From Paenibacillus sp. FSL H7-0737 (lineage in GTDB: Bacteria > Bacillota > Bacilli > Paenibacillales > Paenibacillaceae): a stretch of DNA of 64,000 nucleotides. Position 1 is the stretch's first letter. Every line of letters starts with the position of its first letter. Shown one piece after another: positions 26,795 through 35,091 of this stretch. Made by a program: the position numbers and the translations under genes. The notes below the pieces were generated by a model that saw nothing but the letters and a program-made list of their open reading frames with translations, had not been told where the DNA came from and made no database searches. The stretch covers positions 434,001 through 498,000 of the forward strand of contig NZ_CP009279.1 of the NCBI RefSeq assembly GCF_000758545.1, given 5' to 3'.

Positions 26795-26886
26795 AGGTAA
26801 GTTCAAAAAGCCAACTTTGATAACGAAGTGTTTTCAGGAAGCAGATTCGGCGTCGAATCTTGAACGAACTTGGGAAGTCCGGTACT
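26795..26886. repeat. Palindromic repeat element, left half of full copy A
   Basis: This 90-bp block (AGGTAAGTTCAAAAAGCC to CCGGTACT) recurs at 26981-27069 with only three substitutions. With the block to 26968 it makes a 168-bp element: GTTCAAAAAGCCAACTTT (26801-26818) is repeated inverted at 26951-26968 with two mismatches, and inner hairpins GATTCG/CGAATC and CGTAG/CTACG are present. It carries no open reading frame, so it looks like a non-autonomous (MITE/REP-like) repeat. Confidence 0.8.
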
Positions 26887-26968
26887 CACGTAGCAAATCA
26901 CTACGCTCCGTTCCTCCTTCCTCAAGTAACGTCCAACCTTCTTGGTTCTGAAAGCTGACTTTTTGAAC
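26801..26968. mobile_element. MITE-like element inside thi operon
   Basis: 168 bp bounded by 18-bp imperfect inverted repeats, internally palindromic, non-coding, and inserted between the binding-protein and small thiamine-binding-protein genes of one operon. No flanking target duplication is evident to me. A second, partial copy abuts it at 26981. The mobile nature is inferred from ends and duplication, not shown. Confidence 0.5.
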
Positions 26969-26980
26969 TCTCATTGAAAT

Positions 26981-27069
26981 AGGTAAATTCAAAAAGCCAA
27001 CTTTGATAACGAAGTGTTTTCAGGAAGCAGATTCGACGTCGAGTCTTGAACGAACTTGGGAAGTCCGGT
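26981..27069. repeat. Palindromic repeat element, partial copy B
   Basis: Matches 26795-26881 with three substitutions and stops exactly at the stop codon of the binding-protein gene (27070-27072). Only the left half of the element is present. It lies in the same orientation as copy A. Confidence 0.85.
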
Positions 27070-28119
27070 CTACTCCGCCGGTAAAAAATCATTCGTGAAT
27101 GCACTAGCTGCATCCAGCGGTTTGTCCAGCAGCTTCAAATCATACATCCAGTCACCGTAATTCTGCCAGACCTCGGTTTTTTGCTCTCCCCAGCGTGGGG
27201 CGTCGTCCTTATATTTCGGGCTAAGCCATTTTTGGCTAGCTAGGACAAGCTCGGCATCAAGGTCAGGCACAGCCTTGGATAATGTAGCGGCAGCCTCTTC
27301 TGGATGATCAATCGCATATTGATAACCCTTCGATGTGGCTTTCAGGAAAGCCTTCACCAAATCTGGATTCTCAGAAATCTGCTTCTCACTCGTGGTCAGC
27401 ACAGGGGTGTAATAATCGAGCTGAGGCGCATAATCCTTCAAGTAGAGCATATCCAGAGGCTCACCACGCAGTTCGGCTTCAATGCCGGTCCAAGCGTAGA
27501 AGATCCAAGCGAAATCAATGTCACGTTTGACTGCAGTAAAATAGTCAGCTTCACCAATACTGATTAGCTTCACCTTTTTCACATCGCCACCAACAGGGTC
27601 CATGATCGCCTTCATGGCTGCTTCCTCAGCGGGAGAGCCCCAACCTCCGTAAGTTGTACCCTCAAAATCTTTTGGCGATTTAATATTGCGATCCACTGGA
27701 GCGGCGAATCCCGAAGTATTATGCTGAATAATGGCTGCAATCGAGACAAGGGGAACGCCTTGTAGACGAGCTAGAGTCAATCCTTCCTGAGCGCTGATTC
27801 CAAAAGCAGCTTCGCCAGAGGTAACCATCGTATCAGAACCCGCTGCGCCAGGTTGAACGATTTCTACATCCAGACCTTCTTCCGCGTAATAACCAAGATC
27901 CTTGGCTACGTATAGACCGGTGTGGTTCGTATTCGGTGTCCAATCCAGTGCAACCTTAACTTTGGTAAGCTCTTTTGGAGCATTTGATCCGGTCGCTGCA
28001 TTCGATTCCGCAGCATTTCCTTTGTTTCCGGCTGTATTCCCATTGTTGCTGCCGCATCCGGCAATCGCAAGAATGAGCATACAGGTGAGGCTAAGCATAA
28101 GTACTTTTTTGACTTGCAT
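27070..28119 (-). CDS. thiY: ThiY-like thiamine-precursor binding lipoprotein (NMT1/THI5 type)
   Basis: 349-residue lipoprotein: signal helix and lipobox ending in Cys (LAIAGCG), an Asn/Gly/Ala-rich linker, then an NMT1/THI5-like periplasmic-binding fold. The diagnostic DWTPNTNHTGLYVA motif near residue 60 is that of pyrimidine (HMP/FAMP) binders. It is the first gene after a TPP riboswitch and delivers ligand to the permease and ATPase downstream. ATG 28119 has AAAGGAGAG upstream. The sequence ends normally (FLPAE), so the adjoining repeat has not truncated it. Confidence 0.9.
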   Translation of the reverse strand: MQVKKVLMLSLTCMLILAIAGCGSNNGNTAGNKGNAAESNAATGSNAPKELTKVKVALDWTPNTNHTGLYVAKDLGYYAEEGLDVEIVQPGAAGSDTMVTSGEAAFGISAQEGLTLARLQGVPLVSIAAIIQHNTSGFAAPVDRNIKSPKDFEGTTYGGWGSPAEEAAMKAIMDPVGGDVKKVKLISIGEADYFTAVKRDIDFAWIFYAWTGIEAELRGEPLDMLYLKDYAPQLDYYTPVLTTSEKQISENPDLVKAFLKATSKGYQYAIDHPEEAAATLSKAVPDLDAELVLASQKWLSPKYKDDAPRWGEQKTEVWQNYGDWMYDLKLLDKPLDAASAFTNDFLPAE

Positions 28120-28215
28120 GTCTTCTTCTCTCCTTTAAGGTTGCCAGATCCCGTCATCCAACATGAACCATAAAGTGTAGTATGTACATTTCTTCTACAT
28201 CTTTTGTGATCTACA

Positions 28216-28245
28216 CAAAAAAGCGCCCCGAGTGATCGGGACGCT
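28216..28245 (-). terminator. Riboswitch expression-platform terminator
   Basis: On the minus strand AGCGTCCCGA and TCGGGGCGCT form a hairpin with a TCAC loop, followed by TTTTTT. It lies between the TPP aptamer and the thiY start, as expected for ligand-induced premature termination. Confidence 0.88.
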
Positions 28246-28294
28246 GGCTTGGCGCAAGGTTAGTAAAGGTCACAGGGACCAAAACCAATTGGCG

Positions 28295-28381
28295 ATTCCT
28301 ACGCTGGCATTATCCAGATCAGGTATAAGGGTCAGTATCTTGTGGGATACAATCTCAGCCGGCCAATTCCAGCACCCCTGG
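28295..28381 (-). promoter_or_regulatory. TPP riboswitch (thi-box)
   Basis: On the minus strand the conserved thi-box elements occur in order: GGGGTGCT, GCTGAGA, ACCCTTA, ACCTGATCTGGATAATGCC and AGCGTAGGAA. This is the thiamine pyrophosphate aptamer. With the downstream terminator it should shut off thiY-thiX-thiZ when TPP is plentiful. Confidence 0.96.
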
Positions 28382-28466
28382 TTCTATGAAGTTAACGGGT
28401 ATTTCTCGCTTAAACGCTAATCGTCTTTATAAGGACGCTGAAGGCGTTTATGCTTGCATACGGTGT

Positions 28467-28495
28467 ATTATAGACGGCTGTTCTCGGAATGTCTA
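28467..28495 (-). promoter_or_regulatory. Promoter of thi operon
   Basis: On the minus strand TAGACA (28490-28495) and a perfect TATAAT (28467-28472) are 17 bp apart, a near-consensus sigma-A promoter placed about 85 bp upstream of the TPP aptamer. Confidence 0.8.
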
Positions 28496-28538
28496 GTAGC
28501 ACGCTCCTAAATTTTTCAAATCTCTCCGTCCGTTTTCA

Positions 28539-29990
28539 TTAATCCAGATCTTTATGTTTCTTGCGATGACGCCGCTTAAGCTCAGTAACCAGAGCACCTA
28601 GCGTAAGGACAACACTGATCATTATCCCGCTCATAATCACGAAAAGAGCAAGAAACTCAAAGGGGGAATAGCTAACCATCTTACTCCATTGAATCTTTCC
28701 ATCCAGATCGTCAATGACTTGATTCATGCCATAAATCCCACTTACCACCGTAAATACAGTGAGGATCATCAGCAGATTATCACGGCGCTTCGATTGGAAC
28801 TTATCTTGATACTGAAACAGGTCAGTCAAGGTTTCTTTTACTTCCTCGAACAGAGCGTCGTTCCCGTATACTTTACGCAGCTGAAGAAAAATCTCCCGTC
28901 CTTGCGACTGTGAAATCAGCTCTAAGAAATAGAACTTTGCCGAGAATTTATTAATCGAGTAGATTAAATTATCGATCTCATCATAATCGTGGTTTATGCG
29001 TAGTCGGGAATGCATATTTGCCAGCTTTAGCAGAACGATTTTGTGGAAAATATTGAGTAGAAATCCGTAATAATATTGCCCGTACATCTGGTTGGCCAGG
29101 CTAACGGCGATCTTTGGTTCAGCTCGGGTCAGACAGCAAAAGGTCTGCTCATTCATCATATAATACGAGTCTGGGCCCCATCGATTATAGGAATGCTCAT
29201 GACAGTAGTTCGCAATATACGCTGGATCGCTGGCACTGGCATAGGGCTTCCCGTTCAGATCAATTCCATCAAGCTGAGAGGCGCGATAGCGTATATTTAT
29301 ACTAATTTCATCAGAATCCCCTTCACTCTGAAAGCCATAAAAGGCTTGCACCTGCATTCTTTCATCTACGAAAAAGGGAAGGGTCTCGAAATAAGCCCCA
29401 TTAATATCCGAGTGATCCAGAAAAGGCTCCAGTCCATCCACCAGATTTCGGAAGACAAAATCCTCTACCATCTCATAGGTCTGTTCTCCGCAATGGATAT
29501 AGGTGTAGTCATCCTGTACGAAGGTATTCTCAAGCGTCCGGAAGCGGTCCGCGAATTCCAGTGCAATACTAAAGGGAATCGAATCTCCCTCAAGCTGGAC
29601 ACGTATCGTCACAAATCCAAGCTGAAAAGGACATATGAATATATCTGTTGAGAGAATTTTAAAAAATATAGACTGCTGAGGAATCTCTAGAATACAGTCC
29701 AGATTATTGACTCTGGAAAAGCGGCGGAAAGAGTCTACATCCTTCTTGCGTGGAAAAAGAATGTGTGCAGCAAACGGTAAATAGGTGCGCTCCATCCGTT
29801 CATGGGAAACACAGTGATCTTCTCCGTAATAGGCATTTTCTAACTCTTTATTATCCAGAAAAAAACGTGTGAAGCCATCATCCTGCAATTGTTGGATAAG
29901 CTTCTTAGAATCGCCCTTTTTTATTGAAAAGGGAAAAATAAACTGCATAAGCGCAGTATGTAATAAAGGCTCAGTTGAAAGCTTATCCAT
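28539..29990 (-). CDS. CorA-like membrane protein with unusual N-terminal region
   Basis: 483 residues. The last 90 residues hold two hydrophobic helices (about 403-425 and 445-470) with YGMN at the end of the first, the signature of CorA-family Mg2+ channels, and a basic tail (KRRHRKKHK). The preceding 380 residues are soluble, acidic and rich in Phe/Tyr and do not show a CorA funnel I can recognise with certainty, although the helical stretch before the first membrane segment fits one. Probably a divergent CorA-type cation transporter. ATG 29990 has AAGGATGG upstream. No operon partners. Confidence 0.65.
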   Translation of the reverse strand: MDKLSTEPLLHTALMQFIFPFSIKKGDSKKLIQQLQDDGFTRFFLDNKELENAYYGEDHCVSHERMERTYLPFAAHILFPRKKDVDSFRRFSRVNNLDCILEIPQQSIFFKILSTDIFICPFQLGFVTIRVQLEGDSIPFSIALEFADRFRTLENTFVQDDYTYIHCGEQTYEMVEDFVFRNLVDGLEPFLDHSDINGAYFETLPFFVDERMQVQAFYGFQSEGDSDEISINIRYRASQLDGIDLNGKPYASASDPAYIANYCHEHSYNRWGPDSYYMMNEQTFCCLTRAEPKIAVSLANQMYGQYYYGFLLNIFHKIVLLKLANMHSRLRINHDYDEIDNLIYSINKFSAKFYFLELISQSQGREIFLQLRKVYGNDALFEEVKETLTDLFQYQDKFQSKRRDNLLMILTVFTVVSGIYGMNQVIDDLDGKIQWSKMVSYSPFEFLALFVIMSGIMISVVLTLGALVTELKRRHRKKHKDLD

Positions 29991-30070
29991 TCATCGTCCA
30001 TCCTTGTGCTCAGAATATGCTTATAGATGACATTACCCTAAAAGGATTAGGTTGATACCATTCTAACATT

Positions 30071-31285
30071 CTAAATACTGGAACTCTTTCTTTGGACTGC
30101 TTGCCTGGATTGGAACCTCCATGCGGCAATGCTCAGCAAGAACAAGAAGGCGGCAAAACCGGCAAGTAATCCAGCAGTTTGTGCCACCTTTAGATGGTCC
30201 ATAGACCAGCCCATGAATAGGGGCAGCAGAGCTCCACCGACACCTCCAGCAGCGATCATTATGCTGGGTGTTGATTCTTCGGCTCCTGGCAGCATCTTGC
30301 TGGAGAAGACTAGAGCTATGGAGAAAATACCGGACATAAATAGCCCAAGTAGCATAATTACGATGAATGCAGCTAATCGATTATCTGTGAACGGAAAAAG
30401 AGCCAGCAGTAACAGGGTTAGTAAACAGCTACTTAAAATGTATACACGGTAAGAAATTTTCTCTGCAATCACTCCAGCAAACAATCTTCCCGTAGACATA
30501 GCTAGCCAAAAGAAAGTGACTGTCAGCGCCGCCGCAGATTCTGTCATCCCTAGCTTGGCGATAAAGATGGCGGGCATAAAGTTGACCAGACTCATCTCCG
30601 TACCTACATAAAGAAAGAAGAAAAGAATGAAGATGCCCAGCAGAATCCATTGTTTCCCTTTATACGGAAGCTGTGTGCTGGACTGCGAGGAATGTGCGGA
30701 TGCTGAGACTTTGCGAGGTGCTCGCTCGTCTAGTATACGCTGCAGATTCCCAAAATGGCCTCTTCCCCAGAGGATGAGAGAAAGTAAAGAGAAGCCAGCG
30801 ACAATTAGGAATGCTAATCTCCATGCTCCGGTAGCAATGAGCGGACTGGCGATAAGAGGCATTACAAGTGCTCCTATCCCAAATAGGACTTCAAGTCGGC
30901 TCATCGCGATCGCGGTTCCTTCTGTCACAGCTCCGATAATGATGGTGCCGATGACGGCTTCGATCATACCGAAACCAAAGCCAGCCGCAACAGCAATGAC
31001 ATACATCCACTCCCAAGGGGGTAGAAAAGCATACGCAATCTCAGCAGTCAGGAGAAGGGCGGTGGCGATAATGATGCCTCCTCGTTTCCCAAAACGGCGA
31101 TTGAGTAGGGGAGAGACAAGCACACCAGCCAGAAAACCAGCGAATTGACTAAAGATTAATTGCCCGCCGGCACTATAATTTTGGTCATAATGCTGTAGCA
31201 GAACGGGAAGAATAGATCCCAGCACTACATGAGCAAGGCCAATGACAAAGTAGGAAAGACAGCCGATCCAGATCAGTTTTTTCAC
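30071..31285 (-). CDS. MFS transporter
   Basis: 404-residue major facilitator with about twelve helices, a loop 2-3 with NRRFGKRGG and a matching helix 4 region. The layout is that of the FucP/FSR-like or sugar-related carriers, but no substrate motif is visible. The GTG start at 31285 is preceded by AAGGAGCTTACTTC. It is divergent from a small FMN-binding protein gene and has no other partner. Confidence 0.82.
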   Translation of the reverse strand: MKKLIWIGCLSYFVIGLAHVVLGSILPVLLQHYDQNYSAGGQLIFSQFAGFLAGVLVSPLLNRRFGKRGGIIIATALLLTAEIAYAFLPPWEWMYVIAVAAGFGFGMIEAVIGTIIIGAVTEGTAIAMSRLEVLFGIGALVMPLIASPLIATGAWRLAFLIVAGFSLLSLILWGRGHFGNLQRILDERAPRKVSASAHSSQSSTQLPYKGKQWILLGIFILFFFLYVGTEMSLVNFMPAIFIAKLGMTESAAALTVTFFWLAMSTGRLFAGVIAEKISYRVYILSSCLLTLLLLALFPFTDNRLAAFIVIMLLGLFMSGIFSIALVFSSKMLPGAEESTPSIMIAAGGVGGALLPLFMGWSMDHLKVAQTAGLLAGFAAFLFLLSIAAWRFQSRQAVQRKSSSI

Positions 31286-31446
31286 GAAGTAAGCTCCTTA
31301 TATTGAAAGTAGTTTATGGAGTAAGGTCGGATTCAATGTGAACCGGAAGGGTACATTATAATAAGCACCATTGTTATGATAAATCCAAACGGTGAGCTTG
31401 GATATATAAACTTTTGTTTACATGCTTGAAGGGAGAGATTTACGTA

Positions 31447-31866
31447 ATGGATAACAAACAACTGGAGCAACTCATTATTAGAGCATTGGATGACAACAAG
31501 TTTGGTTCCTTTGGTACGATCGAAGAAGGAAATAAACCGAAAGTACGTTACATGGCCATTTTCCATGAGGGTTTGAAGATTTATTTAGCTACGAATCGCA
31601 AAACTCATAAGGTGGAGGAATTATCGAATAATCCGAATGCTTTTTTGCTGCTTGGATATGAGTCAGGCGGAAGCAAAGATGTGCTGGAGATTGAAGCCAC
31701 CGCTACGGTTTCTAAGGATGAAGGGCTGCGCACAAAGGTGTGGAACAAAGAGCTGGAGCCATGGTTTACAGGGCCTGATGACCCTAATTATGTGATTCTT
31801 GAACTTACTCCAACGCGTATTGAGTATGTTGGCAGTAATAAAGAGCATGGCGTGTGGACTCCCTAA
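31447..31866 (+). CDS. Pyridoxamine 5'-phosphate oxidase-like FMN-binding protein
   Basis: 139-residue split-barrel protein of the PNPOx-like/general-stress-protein-26 type. Strand patterns (FGSFGTIEEGNKPKVRYMA, IYLATNRKTHKVEEL, then VLEIEATA) match flavin-binding split barrels. The ATG at 31447 has AAGGGAGAG upstream; the longer TTG frame at 31414 is not supported by a site. Likely binds FMN or another flavin and has an oxidoreductase or stress role; not a full PdxH enzyme, which is longer. Confidence 0.82.
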   Translation: MDNKQLEQLIIRALDDNKFGSFGTIEEGNKPKVRYMAIFHEGLKIYLATNRKTHKVEELSNNPNAFLLLGYESGGSKDVLEIEATATVSKDEGLRTKVWNKELEPWFTGPDDPNYVILELTPTRIEYVGSNKEHGVWTP

Positions 31867-31888
31867 ACCAATTTAAATCGATTCCGAA

Positions 31889-31926
31889 AGCCTTCCTATC
31901 CCCCACGGGTTTAGGAGGGCTTTTTT
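31889..31926 (+). terminator. Intrinsic terminator after PNPOx-like gene
   Basis: AGCCTTCCTA (31889-31898) and TAGGAGGGCT (31912-31921) pair with one G-T, followed by TTTTTT. Confidence 0.85.
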
Positions 31927-31939
31927 AAAAGATAAGTCC

Positions 31940-31968
31940 CTGAGTGTCCTGTTAAAACATGTTATAAT
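31940..31968 (+). promoter_or_regulatory. Promoter of second two-component operon
   Basis: TGTTATAAT is an extended -10 (TATAAT at 31963-31968); CTGAGT at 31940-31945 is a weak -35 at 17 bp. It lies about 45 bp before the regulator gene. Confidence 0.55.
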
Positions 31969-32013
31969 GACTTCAACTTTTTACGTAGTTTCTCAGGGGA
32001 GGACTTAAAATAT

Positions 32014-32688
32014 ATGAGCGTTACTCTGTTATATATTGAAGATGATCATGAAATCGGCAGCGTCGTGTCTGCGGATTTAAGTGAGCGTGGTTATAGTGTG
32101 CGTTGGCTGCGGAGCGGGGAGGGAGCGACGGAGGAAGCGGCGCCTTGTCAATTAGCTATTCTGGATGTAATGCTTCCGGGTCTGGATGGCTTTACTGTCG
32201 GACAACGATTGAAGCGGGCGTACCCTAAGCTTCCGATCTTGATGCTCTCTGCGCGAACCTCTATTGATGATAAACTGCAGGGGCTTGAATTCGCGGATGA
32301 TTATTTGACGAAGCCATTTCATCCGGATGAATTGGCAGCCAGAATTGAAGTGCTGCTCAGGCGGAATGGGGCATCTGTTCAGGATTCGCTCACGCTTAAA
32401 CACCTAGTCGTATATGAAGGGGATAACCGAGTAATAAATGCTCAGACACAGGAAGAAGTCATGCTTACGGGTAAGCAATTTCAGATTTTTTCTTATTTGC
32501 TGCGTCATCTCGGCCAGATTATGACGAAGGAGCAGATTTATGAAGCCGTCTGGGGAGAAGCCTATCTCGAAGGGGATAAAACTTTGATGGTACATATACG
32601 ATATTTGCGCGAAAAGTTAGAACTTGATCCAGGCAATCCGGAAATTATAGAAACTGTCCGGGGGATCGGATATCGGGTAAGAGCATGA
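32014..32688 (+). CDS. OmpR-family response regulator
   Basis: 224 residues: receiver domain with acidic residues at 10-11, phospho-acceptor D51 (LAILDVMLPG) and K in TKPF, then an OmpR winged helix (TGKQFQIFSYLLRHLG to GIGYRVRA). In the beta4-alpha4 region it reads GLEFADDY where GLELGADDY-type sequences are usual, one residue short. Stop overlaps the kinase start (32685-32688). It heads a five-gene operon with kinase, ATPase and two permeases, typical of lantibiotic or bacitracin resistance systems. Confidence 0.9.
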   Translation: MSVTLLYIEDDHEIGSVVSADLSERGYSVRWLRSGEGATEEAAPCQLAILDVMLPGLDGFTVGQRLKRAYPKLPILMLSARTSIDDKLQGLEFADDYLTKPFHPDELAARIEVLLRRNGASVQDSLTLKHLVVYEGDNRVINAQTQEEVMLTGKQFQIFSYLLRHLGQIMTKEQIYEAVWGEAYLEGDKTLMVHIRYLREKLELDPGNPEIIETVRGIGYRVRA

Positions 32689-34109
32689 GGGGGTTAGGGC
32701 GTATTCGCAAGCAGCGTAGCTCTTCTTTGCTATCGGGATATTTGCTTATTATCGTTTCTGCACTGCTTTTTATCCCTGTGGTCCTGCCGTTATCTTTTGT
32801 TCTCTACAATATGGTTAATGAAGTGACTAAAGGGGCTCCACCTGTAGACACCTCTCTGTATTCGAGTGTTGCAGCGCTGGAGACCATGTGGCATAAAGAG
32901 GCGCTTCAAATGGAAAATGCTTCTTCGGAAGGCATAAATGAGCGGCTATATGAACTGAGCGGGAAATACACTGAGGCTACTATGTTTTGGGTAGATGGGC
33001 AGGGAATGACCCAGTTGATTCTCACACCTGATGAAGGCAATCCGGATCATGGCAGCGGAGTTCCGGAGCAGTGGACTGCGGCTGAGGCTATTTTTTTTAT
33101 GAAAGAAAGTACAAAGCGTGATCCTTTAGCCATCGTCGCCTTTATGGGAGATCGAGTGGATGCGGGTAAAGGGTTTATGGTAATGCAAATTCCAAACAAG
33201 CTGCTCAACAAAGGGGCTTATGGGGGAGTCGGGGCTTGGGCTTTGTATTACTTTGTGCTCTTTGTACTTTTTGGAGGGTTCGCACTGGTTTCTTTGCTGT
33301 TCTTTAGAAAAATACGCAAACGGCTACTACAGCTGCAAACCGCGATGACGATTACGGGGCCGGATAGAATGCCTAAGTCTATTATGACGGGCAAGCTGGA
33401 TGAGATTGGCAGACTGGAGGAAGCTTTTAACACGATGGTGGCGAAGCTTGACGAAAGTCGAAAGAGGGAAATCGAAGAGGAAGAGCTTCGAAAGCGTCTA
33501 GTATCTAACCTATCTCATGATTTGCGTACACCACTAACGGTTATTCGCAGCCACATCCATGTAATGACTAAAGAGAGCTTAACCCCGCAAGGACAACAGT
33601 CCTTAGAGCTAATGGATAAGCGAATAGCAGATCTTAGCGTCTTGATCGAGAATCTTTTATCCTACAATCTCCTCAACAGCGGACGGATCACTTTGAAGAA
33701 GGAGCGTAAAGATGTCTTGCGCTTGTTGCGGGAAAGTGCTGCTGCTTGGTACCCCGTATGGGAAAAAGAGAACTTCGAGATCGATATTGACCTGGAGGCT
33801 GATCCGCTGTTCTGGATGGTGGATGAGGTCTGGTTCCGCCGTATTCTTGATAATCTGTTTCAGAATATTGTACGTCATGCCAGCAGTGGTCTTTATGTAG
33901 GGATTTCTACGGAGTCCCGTAATGGGCAACGTGTTATTTTGATTACGGATCACGGCAGAGGTATCCAGAGTCCATCCGATTACAAAGGGGCAGGATTAGG
34001 GCTGTCCATCGTGGATCTGTTAATGAAGCATATGGAGTTAGAGTGGGATATGGAGAGTACAGGAGATGGCACCTCTATTGTAATCTTCAATCCACGGGAT
34101 GAAATTTAA
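32685..34109 (+). CDS. Sensor histidine kinase
   Basis: 474-residue kinase with two membrane helices (about 20-42 and 183-206) flanking an extracellular domain of about 140 residues, a HAMP-like linker, H278 in NLSHDLRTPLT, N-box RILDNLFQNIVRH and G-boxes (DHGRGI, GAGLGLSIVD). In contrast to the Bce-type kinase elsewhere in this window it has a real outside sensor domain. It partners the overlapping regulator upstream and probably controls the ABC genes downstream. Confidence 0.9.
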   Translation: MRGLGRIRKQRSSSLLSGYLLIIVSALLFIPVVLPLSFVLYNMVNEVTKGAPPVDTSLYSSVAALETMWHKEALQMENASSEGINERLYELSGKYTEATMFWVDGQGMTQLILTPDEGNPDHGSGVPEQWTAAEAIFFMKESTKRDPLAIVAFMGDRVDAGKGFMVMQIPNKLLNKGAYGGVGAWALYYFVLFVLFGGFALVSLLFFRKIRKRLLQLQTAMTITGPDRMPKSIMTGKLDEIGRLEEAFNTMVAKLDESRKREIEEEELRKRLVSNLSHDLRTPLTVIRSHIHVMTKESLTPQGQQSLELMDKRIADLSVLIENLLSYNLLNSGRITLKKERKDVLRLLRESAAAWYPVWEKENFEIDIDLEADPLFWMVDEVWFRRILDNLFQNIVRHASSGLYVGISTESRNGQRVILITDHGRGIQSPSDYKGAGLGLSIVDLLMKHMELEWDMESTGDGTSIVIFNPRDEI

Positions 34110-34179
34110 ACAAAACTTAAACTTCGTGCCGCCTTGTTCTTAACCTTGGGACGTTATGCTAATTACCGAGGTGAGGAAC

Positions 34180-35091
34180 ATGAAAGAAACAGTGATTGAA
34201 ACGAAAGATTTATTAAAAAAATACCGTGGCCGGGCTGCGGTGGAAAATTTAAATTTGAACATCCGCAAGGGAGAGATCTATGGCTTTCTTGGCCCGAACG
34301 GGGCAGGGAAAACAACAACAATTCGTATGCTGCTTGGACTGATCACTCCAACATCAGGAAGGATTGAAGTCTTCGGCCAGGATCTTCGCAAGCATAAACT
34401 GCAAATTTTGCGGAAGGTAGGGTCGCTTGTCGAGTCTCCATCCTATTACGGGCACTTAAGCGCTGTGGATAATCTTGAAGCCATCCGGCGTATCCTTGGT
34501 GCTCCGAAGTCACGGATTGCTGAGGTGCTAGATATTGTTTCCTTAACAGGGGAAGAGAAGCGTCCAGTTAAAGGGTTCTCCCTTGGGATGAAGCAGAGAC
34601 TAGGTATTGCTGCTGCCTTGCTCGGGGAACCGGAGCTGCTTATTCTGGATGAGCCGACGAACGGACTTGACCCGTCAGGGATTCAGGAAATTCGCGGACT
34701 GATTAAACGATTGCCGCAGGAGCAAGGGATTACTGTCGTAGTATCCAGTCACTTGCTTAGTGAAATTGAGCAAATGGCGGATACCGTAGGGATTATTCGT
34801 CAAGGGCAAATGGTGTACCAAGATAGTATAACGAATCTGCAGCGGCAAGCCGGGGGAGAAATGCGGTTAGCAGTCTCGGACCCGGAGGCCGCGCTGCGTC
34901 TTGCTGAAGAACGGGGGTACACAGGGATACTTCAAGACCAAAAGCTAGTCTTCTCCCGGATGATCGATGCAAGAGTTGCCTTGCTAGTCAAAGCCTTGGT
35001 AGAGAATGGGCATGCTATTTATCGTGTAGAGGAGCGGAGACAATCACTTGAGGACTTCTTCCTGCAGGTTGTAGGAGGAGAGGAATCATGA
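34180..35091 (+). CDS. LanF/BcrA-type ABC ATPase with E-loop
   Basis: 303-residue ATPase. Walker A is GPNGAGKTTT, the signature FSLGMKQRLG, Walker B LLILDEPTNGLD and the switch SSHL. Where most ABC ATPases have a Q-loop this one has Glu (LVESPSYYGHL), the E-loop known from lantibiotic-immunity LanF proteins and BcrA. A C-terminal domain of about 75 residues follows. I start it at ATG 34180, after GAGGTGAGG, not ATG 34156. The next gene overlaps by four bases. Role: peptide antibiotic removal or resistance, inferred from the E-loop and operon. Confidence 0.88.
   Translation: MKETVIETKDLLKKYRGRAAVENLNLNIRKGEIYGFLGPNGAGKTTTIRMLLGLITPTSGRIEVFGQDLRKHKLQILRKVGSLVESPSYYGHLSAVDNLEAIRRILGAPKSRIAEVLDIVSLTGEEKRPVKGFSLGMKQRLGIAAALLGEPELLILDEPTNGLDPSGIQEIRGLIKRLPQEQGITVVVSSHLLSEIEQMADTVGIIRQGQMVYQDSITNLQRQAGGEMRLAVSDPEAALRLAEERGYTGILQDQKLVFSRMIDARVALLVKALVENGHAIYRVEERRQSLEDFFLQVVGGEES

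Noticed and set aside
26801..27069. Insertion sequence with transposase
   Set aside because: The repeat has inverted ends but no open frame of useful length; only a non-autonomous element is supported.
29076..29651. Plus-strand frame of 191 codons opposite the CorA-like gene
   Set aside because: Antisense shadow; no ribosome binding site, no recognisable domain, and the minus-strand frame has the YGMN motif.
30627..31148. Plus-strand frame of 173 codons opposite the MFS gene
   Set aside because: Arg/Pro/Ala-rich antisense translation of membrane helices, not a plausible protein.
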